23,596 nt of DNA from positions 1 through 23,596 of the IMG/VR virus record IMGVR_UViG_3300045912_000952. One strand, 5' to 3'. A program made the position numbers and the translations under genes. The notes beneath the pieces are model-generated. The model was given only the letters and a program-made list of their open reading frames with translations, made no database searches and was not told the DNA's origin. This DNA is from a virus. Below, piece after piece: positions 1 to 7,932 of this stretch (the first letter of the stretch is position 1; the number at the start of each line of letters is the position of its first letter).

Positions 1-669
1 TCAGCCCTCTCTTGTCAGATCGGTGTAACCGAGCTGTTCCAGGACCCAAGGATCAGCGCGGCGCACCACACCGGTCCGCATGTTGTCGGGGTACTCGGCC
101 AGATACCGGCGCTGCGTGTAGTAGTCGAAGTCCATCGACCGGCGCTGTAGCAATTGCGAGTTGTTCACGCGGCGCTTGAACACGTGGACATGACCGCCTC
201 GCCGCCGCAACGAGAAATGTTCGCCGATCCGCAGGTACTGCCGGCGGGCGTCGTCCAGCGACATCATGTCCTCGCTGCGTACCGCGATGCCGCGTTCCGG
301 GTGCGCCTGGAGCCACTCCAGGTAATGCCGGTTGACGGCATTCCAGCGGTCCAGCGGCGTTGGCCAGTCGTAATGCCGGTTGGTCAGGAAGTCGGCAAAC
401 GGCCACCCCTTGCGAAAGTGCGGACAGCCGTCGCGGTCGCCGGAAAAGCTCCAACGGTACATCGACACCAGCCAGGCCAACGGCTCCCGGAAGCAGCAGA
501 TGATGACCGGGATGTCGTCGCCGGACCGACCAATCTTGCCGTGCTTCCATTCGCGGCCGCGCTCCCGGCTGGTCACGAAGAAGTTCGCCTTCAGCCCCTT
601 GAGCACCACGTTGGTACATGTCCGTTGCAAGCCGAACATCTTGACGGACGGAACGGGTTCAGCCGGCAT
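1..669 (-). CDS. PAPS-dependent sulfotransferase-like protein
   Basis: A 222-aa protein of the sulfotransferase P-loop fold, expected to move a sulfo group from PAPS to an acceptor, probably a sugar. The 5'-phosphosulfate loop is GLQRTCTN at residues 13-20, a variant of the usual QRSGTN. The 3'-phosphate site is the R-x7-S pattern of the family: Arg61 to Ser69 in FREPLAWLVS, followed by MYRW. The start at 669 was chosen because GGAGA lies 5 bases upstream and it overlaps the glycosyltransferase end by 11 bases; a longer frame back to 756 would run deep inside that gene. It is short for the family and ends at the window edge with TGA. Fold is fairly certain; the acceptor is unknown. The coupled glycosyltransferase suggests a glycan product. 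Confidence 0.78.
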   Translation of the reverse strand: MPAEPVPSVKMFGLQRTCTNVVLKGLKANFFVTSRERGREWKHGKIGRSGDDIPVIICCFREPLAWLVSMYRWSFSGDRDGCPHFRKGWPFADFLTNRHYDWPTPLDRWNAVNRHYLEWLQAHPERGIAVRSEDMMSLDDARRQYLRIGEHFSLRRRGGHVHVFKRRVNNSQLLQRRSMDFDYYTQRRYLAEYPDNMRTGVVRRADPWVLEQLGYTDLTREG

Positions 670-2008
670 GGTCGGTCTCCAGCGGAATGAACTCGACGGG
701 CATCCTTTCGTGTTCGAGCCATTGCCCGTGCCAGGAACCGTCGCCATTGCGCTCAAGGTGACAGGTGGGCCGGTCCAGCCGGCTGAGCGTCAGGATCGCC
801 CGGCCGTCTTCGATGTTCACGTCCCAGCGGCGCTCGCACTCGGCCGCGCCTTCGCCAACTTTTCCGGCTCGCTCCAGACGCATCGGCCGCTCATCGTGGC
901 CAACCCGCCGATACAAGAAGCGCCGGCCGGCCAACTCTTCGATGGCCCGCTGCTCTTCGGGCGTCGGGTCCAGGTTGTGCCAGAGGACGCCGTCCCAGCG
1001 CTTGCGGAGGTCAGCGACGAGGTTGAAGCACAGTTCCTCGTTGGCCAGCGAGTTGTTGCGGCGGTTGCCGGCCAGCCGCCACTTGTCCTGGCAGCGGTGC
1101 TGAAAGACGATCTGGTCCTGGAAGTCATACTGCACGATGGTGTGCTGGTTCCAGCCAGGGGCCTTGCGCGGCATCGCGTACTCGGTCCCCAGGAACCGCC
1201 AACCCAAGTGGAAACATTCCTTGTCGCCATACACGACCCGGAACACGAAGTCCGAATGCTCGGCGTACCACAGCGCCATTTGCAGTTCGCGCCAGCAGCG
1301 AATCTTGTCGATCAGGTACTGGCCAGACTCGAAGGCGATCTCCTTCTGCGCCTGGGGAACCATCCAGTCCATGCCGAAGATGGTCCAGACCTCCGGCTTC
1401 AGCGTCCAGCAGGCGTAGTCGGGCCAGAAGATCGCACCGTGCTCCCGGAACTGCGGCGTGTCGAAGAGGTAGCTCACGTCCCGCACCGGCCCGTTGTCGG
1501 CGTCGAGGAAGAGGACCTGGGCGAACGGCGAGTGGAGCGTCGAATACGGCTTCAGCTCCCAGCCGCAGAGAATGCGGCAGGGAAAGTCCTTCTCCAACTT
1601 GCGGGCATCGACACATTCGACGCCGAAGGGCTTGAGCAGCCGCTTCATGTACGGATCGCATTCCGCGTCGCCCAGATACCAGAGCTGGATCGGCAGCTTG
1701 CAGCCGAAATGCCGGACCAGGTTGACGCCGACCCACACGTTGGGGAAATACTTGAGGCCGCCTCCGGCGATGACGATGCCGCGCTCCTCGGCGTAGGCAT
1801 GCCGCCCTGGCGTCAGATTGTCGGCAAAGCGCCGGGCCATGACGCGGTGGGCTTCGTTGACGTTGGGCCAGGATGCCCAACCTGAGGGCCACGGGCCAGG
1901 CGGGGCGTGCTCGATCAACCGGATCATCTCTTCGACCGACACGTCCGGCGTGGCCGAGGCGCACTTGGTCCAGTCGATGGCGGTTTCTTGCATGGCGGTT
2001 GTGCTCAT
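659..2008 (-). CDS. Mnn1/GT71-like glycosyltransferase
   Basis: A 449-aa protein resembling the alpha-mannosyltransferase MNN1/MNN2 family (GT71, nucleotide-sugar dependent). Residues 77-115 give the Rossmann-like start (GIVIAGGGLKYF, then LPIQLWYLGDAE). The metal/nucleotide-sugar DxD motif is LFLDADN, Asp169 and Asp171, followed by an FWPDY segment. The last 80 or so residues look beta-rich and may be an accessory domain. The start at 2008 is fixed by an ATGA overlap with the upstream Ser/Gly-repeat gene and a GGGAG site 5 bases before it; an in-frame ATG at 2020 is less likely. It has no signal peptide or membrane segment, so it should act in the cytoplasm. Family is fairly sure; donor and acceptor are unknown. 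The flanking genes suggest it decorates the fibre or makes a glycan that is then sulfated. Confidence 0.75.
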   Translation of the reverse strand: MSTTAMQETAIDWTKCASATPDVSVEEMIRLIEHAPPGPWPSGWASWPNVNEAHRVMARRFADNLTPGRHAYAEERGIVIAGGGLKYFPNVWVGVNLVRHFGCKLPIQLWYLGDAECDPYMKRLLKPFGVECVDARKLEKDFPCRILCGWELKPYSTLHSPFAQVLFLDADNGPVRDVSYLFDTPQFREHGAIFWPDYACWTLKPEVWTIFGMDWMVPQAQKEIAFESGQYLIDKIRCWRELQMALWYAEHSDFVFRVVYGDKECFHLGWRFLGTEYAMPRKAPGWNQHTIVQYDFQDQIVFQHRCQDKWRLAGNRRNNSLANEELCFNLVADLRKRWDGVLWHNLDPTPEEQRAIEELAGRRFLYRRVGHDERPMRLERAGKVGEGAAECERRWDVNIEDGRAILTLSRLDRPTCHLERNGDGSWHGQWLEHERMPVEFIPLETDHAG

Positions 2009-3750
2009 AAAGGCTCCCATGTGAAATCAAATTGCCAGTACGCGCCGACGTGGTAGAGCGGGTCGTTGGTGCTGGAATAGAGCTCGATCAGATGATCGCC
2101 GGCGGGCAGGTCGATGGAGCCGTCAGCGTTGACGGTGGTCATGGCGCAGCCGAGGTCCTCGCCGACCGAACCGCCCGATGCGACGAGCGCACCGTTGACG
2201 CGGGTTTCGCCGTAATCGAAGCCGAAGTCTTGCCGCTCCACGTTCCCGGTCATGTGGACGGTCAGGCGCTTGGGAGCGTTGAGGCAGACGCGGCGCGAGG
2301 CCGTGCCGGATTGCGTGTTGGCGTTCGGGCCGCCGCAGACGTAGGAATTCTCGAAACTGATGCGGACGGACCAGCCGTCGCCGGACCAGGATGCCCCGCC
2401 AGACGCTTGCATCTCCCAGGGGTTCTCGGGGCAGGGGCTGCCGCTCGATGGGCCGCTGGCCGAGCCAGGACCAGACGAACCGCCAGGTGCCGAACCAGAG
2501 CCGCCAGAGCCGCCGCTTGAACCCGCGCCGCCGCTCGACCCCTGGCCACTGCTCGTACCGGAGCCACCAGGCGCGGAGCCGCTGGCCGCGCCCGACGATC
2601 CCAGGCCGGACGAGCCGACACCACTGCCCGAAGCCGGGCCACTTCCCGATGCGGAGCCTGAGCCGGGCGAGCCGCTCGATGCCGACCCGCTTCCCGACGC
2701 GCCCGGGGCCGATCCTGATCCGCTTCCCGACGAGCCGCCGATCCCACTCGACGCGCCCGAGCTGTCGATGCCGCTGCCCGACTGCGACCCGCTCGACCCC
2801 GAAGCGCCGCTGGTGCCCGAACTTGGCCCGCTGGTCCCTGACATGCCTTCGCTGCCGGAAGCCGAAGCGGACCCAGAACCGCTCGCCGACCCGCTGGGGC
2901 CGAAACTCGCGCCCGAGGAGCCGCTCGATCCGGGACCGCTGCCGGACGAGCCACTGACACCGGACGACCCGCTGACGCCAGAGCTTTCCCCCGACAAGCC
3001 GCTTGTGCCGGACGATACACCGGAGGAGCCAACCGATCCCGACGATCCGCTCGGACCGGAACTTTCACCAGACGACCCGGACAGGCCTGACGATCCGCCG
3101 ATGCCCGAGCTGGCCCCGGATGAGCCGGAACCTTCTCCCGACGAACCGCTTGCCCCCGAACTTTCCCCCGACGAACCGGACAGTCCCGAGGAACCGGACG
3201 ACCCGCTGATGCCCGAGCTTTCACCGGAGGAGCCGCTGAAACCAGAACTTTCGCCGGACGATCCACTGACGCCAGAACTCTCTCCCGATGAACCGCTGAT
3301 GCCAGAACTCTCGCCGGACGACCCGCTGAAACCTGAGCTTTCCCCTGAAGAGCCGCTTTCGCCCGACGAGCCGCTGAACCCAAAGCTTTCTCCCGAAGAC
3401 CCGCTTTCCCCGGAGGAACCACTGAACCCCGAACTTTCTCCCGATGATCCGCTCTCGCCGGACGAACCGCTCGACGATTCCAAGCAGCAGCCCAGTGCGT
3501 ACACCGGCATGCCGTCTGCCGCCATGCCGACGAAGCGCATCAGGTAGCGGCCGATGCGCGGGAACTCGCAGGTGGAGTAGCCGTAGAGCGGCAAATCATC
3601 GACAAGTCCCAGGAAGCTGGCCAGCAGCCGGGGCACGGAGGCCTGGAACGCCGCCGGCCCCGAACCCGAGCCGGGGCAGCCGATGGCGAACAGCGGCACA
3701 TCACCTTTCGGCCCCAGGTAACGCGCCAGGTATCGCTGCCGCTGGATCAT
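2005..3750 (-). CDS. Ser/Gly-repeat fibre-like tail protein
   Basis: A 581-aa three-part protein. Residues 1-91 hold three copies of a motif close to G...D.PL(F/Y)..GC, at about 11-25, 46-61 and 73-88, each ending in cysteine. Residues 92-439 are an almost pure Ser/Gly/Glu tract built from 10-residue units (xSGSSGESSG) and 6-residue units (SSGESG), degenerating toward the C-terminal side. Residues 440-581 form a globular, probably beta-sandwich domain with four Cys and a closing YWQFDFTWEPL. The start at 3750 is set by an ATGA overlap with the gene upstream; a longer frame to 3945 is arginine-rich shadow. Its place after the tape measure and two tail genes suggests a tail fibre or adhesin. 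I recognise no named family. The Ser-rich stalk is an obvious possible glycosylation target for the coupled downstream enzymes; that is inference. Confidence 0.72.
   Translation of the reverse strand: MIQRQRYLARYLGPKGDVPLFAIGCPGSGSGPAAFQASVPRLLASFLGLVDDLPLYGYSTCEFPRIGRYLMRFVGMAADGMPVYALGCCLESSSGSSGESGSSGESSGFSGSSGESGSSGESFGFSGSSGESGSSGESSGFSGSSGESSGISGSSGESSGVSGSSGESSGFSGSSGESSGISGSSGSSGLSGSSGESSGASGSSGEGSGSSGASSGIGGSSGLSGSSGESSGPSGSSGSVGSSGVSSGTSGLSGESSGVSGSSGVSGSSGSGPGSSGSSGASFGPSGSASGSGSASASGSEGMSGTSGPSSGTSGASGSSGSQSGSGIDSSGASSGIGGSSGSGSGSAPGASGSGSASSGSPGSGSASGSGPASGSGVGSSGLGSSGAASGSAPGGSGTSSGQGSSGGAGSSGGSGGSGSAPGGSSGPGSASGPSSGSPCPENPWEMQASGGASWSGDGWSVRISFENSYVCGGPNANTQSGTASRRVCLNAPKRLTVHMTGNVERQDFGFDYGETRVNGALVASGGSVGEDLGCAMTTVNADGSIDLPAGDHLIELYSSTNDPLYHVGAYWQFDFTWEPL
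2434..3477. repeat. Degenerate 30-bp coding repeat array
   Basis: The tract encodes the Ser/Gly stalk of the fibre-like protein. The basic unit is 30 bp (10 codons), interspersed with 18-bp units; regularity is best at 3100-3477 and fades toward 2434. Neighbouring units differ mainly at third codon positions: Gly as GGG or GGT, Ser as TCG or TCA, Gly as GGC or GGA. The protein has therefore been kept while the DNA drifted. There is no spacer/repeat alternation, so this is not a CRISPR array. Confidence 0.9.
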
Positions 3751-4430
3751 TGGTTGATGTCCACCACCTTGCACTCGAACAGCGTTTGCCAGGTCTTCGT
3801 GTCTACGTCGTAGCGCTGCACGACGCCGGGGTAATAGCCGTCGTCGTCGGGCACGTTGCTGGTGATGAGCACATGGGCCTGGTAGTCGCCGTCGTCCAGC
3901 CGCACCACGGCCCAGCGCTCGGTGGAACCGGTGTCCTCGACCCACAGCACCCTCGCCGAGCCGTGCGGAACGTTTCGCAGAGCGCCCGTCTCTCCCGCTT
4001 GCACTTCGGCGAAATCGTAAAGCTGGTCTGGGTTGACCCGCAGGCGCACCGGCGTCACGCCCGCAACAATCCCCCGGCCGATGGCATCCTTGGCCAGCGG
4101 TTCCAGCAGGACGGCGTAACGCCCGCTGCGCGGCGGGTCCTCCGGCACGTCGCCGTCAAAGTTGACCCGGTTCTTGAACTCCCGCAGGTTGTCGGCCGGG
4201 CCAATGATCGGGTCTTGCAGTGCCAGGATGCTGTACCGCTGCTGATCCAAGCCCGTGATGTTGCGGACCTTGACGATCCCGGTCTGGCGAATCTCCTCGC
4301 CCGACTGCGACTCGTTGCTGTGCTGTCGGGCGCGGACGTAACGCGAGGCGTCGAGGAAGGCGTTGAACGCCTCGGCGGGAATCTGCAGCCGCTGCCCAGG
4401 CTGCACCTTCTTGAGCGGGTCGCCCGGCAT
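3747..4430 (-). CDS. Tail-region protein of unknown function
   Basis: A 227-aa soluble protein without signal peptide or membrane segment. It opens with MPGDPLKKVQPGQRL, then a probable helix (IPAEAFNAFLDASRYVR, about 17-33), then mixed beta-rich sequence with acidic loops to the C-terminus. I do not recognise a named family. It starts one base after the end of the upstream gene, with GGAG about 8 bases before the ATG. Its own stop is inside the ATGA of the fibre-like gene, so it belongs to the tail operon and its product is probably made in a fixed ratio to the fibre. A minor tail, baseplate or fibre-attachment role is a guess from position only. Confidence 0.6.
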   Translation of the reverse strand: MPGDPLKKVQPGQRLQIPAEAFNAFLDASRYVRARQHSNESQSGEEIRQTGIVKVRNITGLDQQRYSILALQDPIIGPADNLREFKNRVNFDGDVPEDPPRSGRYAVLLEPLAKDAIGRGIVAGVTPVRLRVNPDQLYDFAEVQAGETGALRNVPHGSARVLWVEDTGSTERWAVVRLDDGDYQAHVLITSNVPDDDGYYPGVVQRYDVDTKTWQTLFECKVVDINQ

Positions 4431-4431
4431 G

Positions 4432-5223
4432 TCAGACTCCGATCCCCAGCAAGGAGAGGTCGCCCTCCTCGTAGACCTTCTCGACGTAGGCCGCGATCGG
4501 CTGCTTCACGAGCGTGTTCTCGTCTTCCGCGTCGGCGTAGCGGACCCACAGGTATTCCCAACCCTTCTTGTCGATCCCGACGATGTCGCCGACGGTCAGG
4601 CCGGTCGCATTCGGGCTGGCGGCAAAGCGGAAGGTGATCTCCCAGTCTTCCTGACCGCGCTGCGAGCCGGAAGCGCCCATGAACAGAACCTCGCCCGGGG
4701 CGAAGCCCTTGAACGGGGCGTTGTTCACCCGGCCGGTGAGGAAGAAGAGAATTGCCTTGTACGCGCCGGTGACGAGCGGGACGGGGATGTAGTGGGTTTC
4801 GGTGAAGTTGTAGACGGGGATCGTGATGTCGGTCCCCTCGACACTATCGGTGTTGACGCCGATCGCACCCTTGAAATCGGGCGGATCCTCGCCCGGCAGC
4901 GCGTAGCTGTTGACCGTCTGAAGGCTCTGGGTGATGTGCTGCGTGCCGCCGCCGGTGTCAAAGCTGAAGCTCGACTCGCCCGGTTCCTTTGGCTCTTTCT
5001 TGCCATAGCGGGCGGACGCCTCCCAGACGCCGCCGCCCTGGTGGGCGATGTGGTAGCTCTGGAAGACCAGGCCGGCGTAGAACGCGGGCACCGTGGCCTC
5101 GACCAGCGCCTCGACCTCCACATCGTCCTCGGTGCCCAGCACCATGAACTGGAGATCGACGGAAGGGCTTTCGATGCCCACCGTTGCCTCGCGGCTCTCG
5201 AATTTCTCAATGATGATCGCCAT
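4432..5223 (-). CDS. Tail-region protein of unknown function, after tape measure
   Basis: A 263-aa protein, beta-rich by eye, starting MAIIIEKFESREATVGIES. The ATG at 5223 was chosen because GAGG lies about 7 bases upstream; an alternative GTG at 5235 would overlap the tape measure stop as GTGA and add four residues. There are no membrane segments or recognisable catalytic motifs. It sits directly after the tape measure gene, where siphoviruses place distal-tail or tail-tip components. That position makes a tail-tip role plausible, but no homology supports it. The region around GEVLFMGASGSQRG to DWEITFRFAAS looks like consecutive beta strands of the kind seen in phage tail proteins. Confidence 0.6.
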   Translation of the reverse strand: MAIIIEKFESREATVGIESPSVDLQFMVLGTEDDVEVEALVEATVPAFYAGLVFQSYHIAHQGGGVWEASARYGKKEPKEPGESSFSFDTGGGTQHITQSLQTVNSYALPGEDPPDFKGAIGVNTDSVEGTDITIPVYNFTETHYIPVPLVTGAYKAILFFLTGRVNNAPFKGFAPGEVLFMGASGSQRGQEDWEITFRFAASPNATGLTVGDIVGIDKKGWEYLWVRYADAEDENTLVKQPIAAYVEKVYEEGDLSLLGIGV

Positions 5224-5231
5224 GCCATCCC

Positions 5232-7211
5232 TCACGCGAACACGAGTCCGCCGTCCCTGGCCTTTTCGAGCAGCTTCTTGGTGTTGGCCGCGACCTGTTC
5301 GGTGGCCCGCGCCGTGCGCTCCGCGAGGCTTTCGCCGCCGAGGCCGCGCACGGCGAGCGGATTGAACGTGCCCTGGATGTCCACTTTCTTCCGCGTCGTA
5401 TCGACCGCCTCCTCGAGTTCGGGGAAATCAGGCCTGCGCAGGCGCTCGGGGGCGCGGGCAGCCTCTGCCTCCTGGCGCTTGCGGGCCGCTTCCGCCAGGG
5501 CTGCCTCCCATTCCCTGCGGGCCTCAGCCAGGGCGTCTTCTGATTCCTGGAGCTGGGCCTGGGCGGCGGCTTGCCGTGCGGCCCGCTCCTCCTCCTGCAT
5601 GCGGTTCAGTTCCTGCTCGACGCCGGCCCGTTCGCGTTCGATCTCGTTCCGCCGCCGCTGCCGTTCCTGTTCCCGCCCTTGCAGGACCGCGTCCCGCCGG
5701 GCGTTGATGGCCTGGTCCTCGCGGGCGATCTCCTCGTTGATCCGGGCGATCTCGGCGTCGGCATCGGTGTCGCTGAACACGCTCTTGACCCGCGCCCAGA
5801 CCTTTTGGAAGAAGCCGGAGAAGCGGTTCCAGCCCTTTTGCAGGAAGCTGATGAAGCTGGTCCAGGCGTTGGACAGGAAGGTGGTCGTCTCGACCCAGGC
5901 GACTTGCAGGCCCGACCAGGCGTCGTTCATGAAGCGGGAGATGGCGAACACGGCCCGGAAGAACGTGTCCACGAAGAAGTTCTTGAACTCCAGCCACTTC
6001 TCTTCGAGCCAGAGGACGCCTTTCTGCCATTCCATCTTGAGCGTCAGCCAGACGATCTTGGCGGCCAGGGCGATGTCGCCCGCAGCCAGGGCGTCGGCGA
6101 TCCCTTGCCACGCCGCCAGCGCCGTGTCCTTGAGCGCGTTGAACTGCTGGCCCAGCCATTCGAGCGCCTGACTCCCCGTGTCGGTTGCCAGCAGGAAGAA
6201 CGCCGCCAGCGCCGTCAGCCCCGCGATCACCAGGCCGATGGGCGAGAGCAGCGCCCCGATGACGGAGCCGATCACGCCAATCGCCGTGCCGATTCCGGAG
6301 ATGATCGTGACCACGGCCCCGATGGCCGCGCCGATGGCCGAGAAGGCTGCGCCGAGGGCGATCAGGGCCAGGCCGCCGGCGAGCACGGCGGCGGCGATCT
6401 GGAAGATGGTGACGACGAGGTCCTTGTTCTGGCCGATCCAGTCGGAGATGTTCTTGACGGTGCGGGTGATCCACTCGGCCAGGTCCTTAAGCGAAGGTGC
6501 CAGGGCCGAGCCGATGGTAAAGACTGCTTTCTTGAGCACCTTCCAGAGCGTGTCGATGGCGTCGCCGAACGCCTCGGCGGCCTGGGCGTCCTCGGTCGAG
6601 ATGGTTAGCCCCAGCGCGCGGGCCTGTTCCTGCAGCTCCTCGATCCCCTTGGCCCCGCCCGACAGAAGCGGTAACAGCCGCGTGCCCGACTTGCCGAAGA
6701 TGTCCATCGCCAGGGCAGCGCGAAGAGTCGGGTTCTCGATGGCGCTCAGTTTGTCGGCAATCAGCTTGAACTGTTCGTCGGGCGACAGTGCCTTCAGATC
6801 GGCCACAGTCAGGCCAAGGCGCTGCAATGCCTGGCGGGCCTCGGCCGACCCGCCGGCCGCTTCGACGATCAGCTTCTGCATCCGGCGCAGGCCGCCTTCG
6901 AGCGTCTCCATGTCCGCGCCGGACTGCCCGGCCGCGAACCCAAGCTCGGACAGGGCCTCGACGGTCACGCCGGTCCGCTGGCTCATATCGACCAGGTCGC
7001 TGCCCATGTCGGCAAAGACCTTGGCCGCGCCGAGGAACGGCGTGAGAAGGGCAACCCCAAGCCCTGCCATCTGGGTGCCGATGCCCATGAGGCTCGCGCC
7101 AAAGGCCTTCAGCTTTTGCGCGGCGGCGGCGAGGCCTTTCACCAGGCGGTTGTCCTTGGTGTAAAGCTCGACGTAGGCTGCGCCGGCACGAATTCCCTGG
7201 GCCGATGCCAT
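5232..7211 (-). CDS. Tail tape measure protein
   Basis: A 659-aa tape measure protein, which sets tail length and is threaded inside the tail tube. The N-terminal 240 residues are a TP901-type core with repeated Ala/Leu helices and the phrase AMDIFGKSGTRLLPLL (168-183), typical of the family. Residues about 264-342 are a hydrophobic Gly/Ala/Ile/Val stretch able to form several membrane helices. Aromatic-rich helices follow (350-480), then a long Arg/Glu coiled coil (about 482-590) and a C-terminal tail. The start at 7211 has AGGGAA upstream. It lies just after the chaperone frames, as in lambda-like tail operons. At the general rule of about 0.15 nm per residue, it implies a tail near 100 nm, which fits a siphovirus; that length is inferred. 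Confidence 0.93.
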   Translation of the reverse strand: MASAQGIRAGAAYVELYTKDNRLVKGLAAAAQKLKAFGASLMGIGTQMAGLGVALLTPFLGAAKVFADMGSDLVDMSQRTGVTVEALSELGFAAGQSGADMETLEGGLRRMQKLIVEAAGGSAEARQALQRLGLTVADLKALSPDEQFKLIADKLSAIENPTLRAALAMDIFGKSGTRLLPLLSGGAKGIEELQEQARALGLTISTEDAQAAEAFGDAIDTLWKVLKKAVFTIGSALAPSLKDLAEWITRTVKNISDWIGQNKDLVVTIFQIAAAVLAGGLALIALGAAFSAIGAAIGAVVTIISGIGTAIGVIGSVIGALLSPIGLVIAGLTALAAFFLLATDTGSQALEWLGQQFNALKDTALAAWQGIADALAAGDIALAAKIVWLTLKMEWQKGVLWLEEKWLEFKNFFVDTFFRAVFAISRFMNDAWSGLQVAWVETTTFLSNAWTSFISFLQKGWNRFSGFFQKVWARVKSVFSDTDADAEIARINEEIAREDQAINARRDAVLQGREQERQRRRNEIERERAGVEQELNRMQEEERAARQAAAQAQLQESEDALAEARREWEAALAEAARKRQEAEAARAPERLRRPDFPELEEAVDTTRKKVDIQGTFNPLAVRGLGGESLAERTARATEQVAANTKKLLEKARDGGLVFA

Positions 7212-7214
7212 CGA

Positions 7215-7430
7215 TCACGTTCCCTTCGCGGGCCGGTCCACGAACACTTGCTTGAGCACGCTGATCCCCACCTTGGCGACGACCGGCTCCTTGCGGCGCA
7301 GGTGGGGGTTGAAGTCAGCGGGCTTGAACACCCGCCCTTTTTTCGGATCGCGGTGGACGTTGGCGAGCATGGCCAGGATCGCGGACGTGTGCGCCCAGCG
7401 CTGCTGGCTGCGCGCCTCGGCCATCGTCAC
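7215..7430 (-). CDS. Tail assembly chaperone second frame (GT-like T part)
   Basis: Downstream frame of the chaperone locus, ending in TGA just before the tape measure. The minimal reading starts at a GTG at 7430 that overlaps the first-frame stop as GTGA, giving 71 aa. Protein-like sequence in this frame continues upstream to about 7504 (VWQLAGIVGIDPGPFTLREL), with no ATG, GTG or TTG there, so it may be expressed as a fusion by -1 frameshifting, as lambda G/GT does. The body, MAEARSQQRWAHTSAILAML then NVHRDPKKGRVFKPADFNP, matches my recollection of planctomycete phage proteins at this spot. The T part in known phages binds the tape measure. Presence is fairly sure; the mode of expression is not. 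Confidence 0.65.
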   Translation of the reverse strand: MTMAEARSQQRWAHTSAILAMLANVHRDPKKGRVFKPADFNPHLRRKEPVVAKVGISVLKQVFVDRPAKGT

Positions 7431-7924
7431 GAGTTCGCGGAGGGTGAAGGGACCGGGGTCGATGCCGACGATGCCCGCGAGCTGCCAAACGAGGCGATCA
7501 AGCCGTTGGCTTCCCGCTCCGGGTCGATCTTCTCGATCAGCGTCTCCGCGTGATCGAGCAGCCGGTCCCGGACCTTGCGTCCCGCCGACACGACTTTCCG
7601 CAGGCTCGCCCGCGCCCGGGCATCGGGGAAAAAATCGATCAGCTCCTCCACGAACGCCTCGGCGGCGAGCGTGATGGCATCGCCTCCGAGCGCCCGGCCA
7701 AAATCCTCGTCGGTGATTTGCTTGCCGTCGGCTTCTTCCTTGCACAGGCAATAGAGAACGTCGGCGAGCTGCACCGGGTCGCTGATCAGCGCGGCCAGCG
7801 GCTTGAAGCCGTCATCCACCAGTTTGTACAGATCGACGTTAACCAGGCCGCGCACGCGCTTGACGGCCGCCACGTTGATCGTGATCGTCCAGGTCCGGCC
7901 GGCGTTGTCCTTGAAGCTTTGCAT
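7427..7924 (-). CDS. Tail assembly chaperone (G-like)
   Basis: A 165-aa protein in the position of lambda gpG, between the tail tube and tape measure genes. It should coat and deliver the tape measure during tail assembly and be absent from the finished virion. It starts MQSFKDNAGRTWTITINVAA, with AGGAAGG just upstream of the ATG at 7924. It has a folded part to about residue 140 (VEELIDFFPDARARASLRKV, then RDRLLDHAETLIEKIDPE) and a low-complexity Ser/Ala/Pro end (from about residue 145). That end looks like the wrong-frame reading of the conserved second frame. This pattern is what a frameshifting chaperone gene shows. The function is inferred from position and layout. Confidence 0.7.
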   Translation of the reverse strand: MQSFKDNAGRTWTITINVAAVKRVRGLVNVDLYKLVDDGFKPLAALISDPVQLADVLYCLCKEEADGKQITDEDFGRALGGDAITLAAEAFVEELIDFFPDARARASLRKVVSAGRKVRDRLLDHAETLIEKIDPEREANGLIASFGSSRASSASTPVPSPSANS

Positions 7925-7932
7925 TACCTTCC

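Noticed and set aside
380-1885. 501-aa plus-strand open frame
   Set aside because: Antisense shadow of the glycosyltransferase and sulfotransferase genes, caused by high GC. It has no motifs, and the minus-strand genes have clear catalytic patterns.
2434-3477. CRISPR array
   Set aside because: Repeats are contiguous, degenerate and in frame with a protein, without unique spacers.
2360-3547. Plus-strand frame with a Pro-rich PELSPDDPL repeat
   Set aside because: It is the complement of the Ser/Gly repeat array; the 30-bp periodicity keeps both strands open. It has no ribosome binding site, and codon-level drift is synonymous only in the minus-strand frame.
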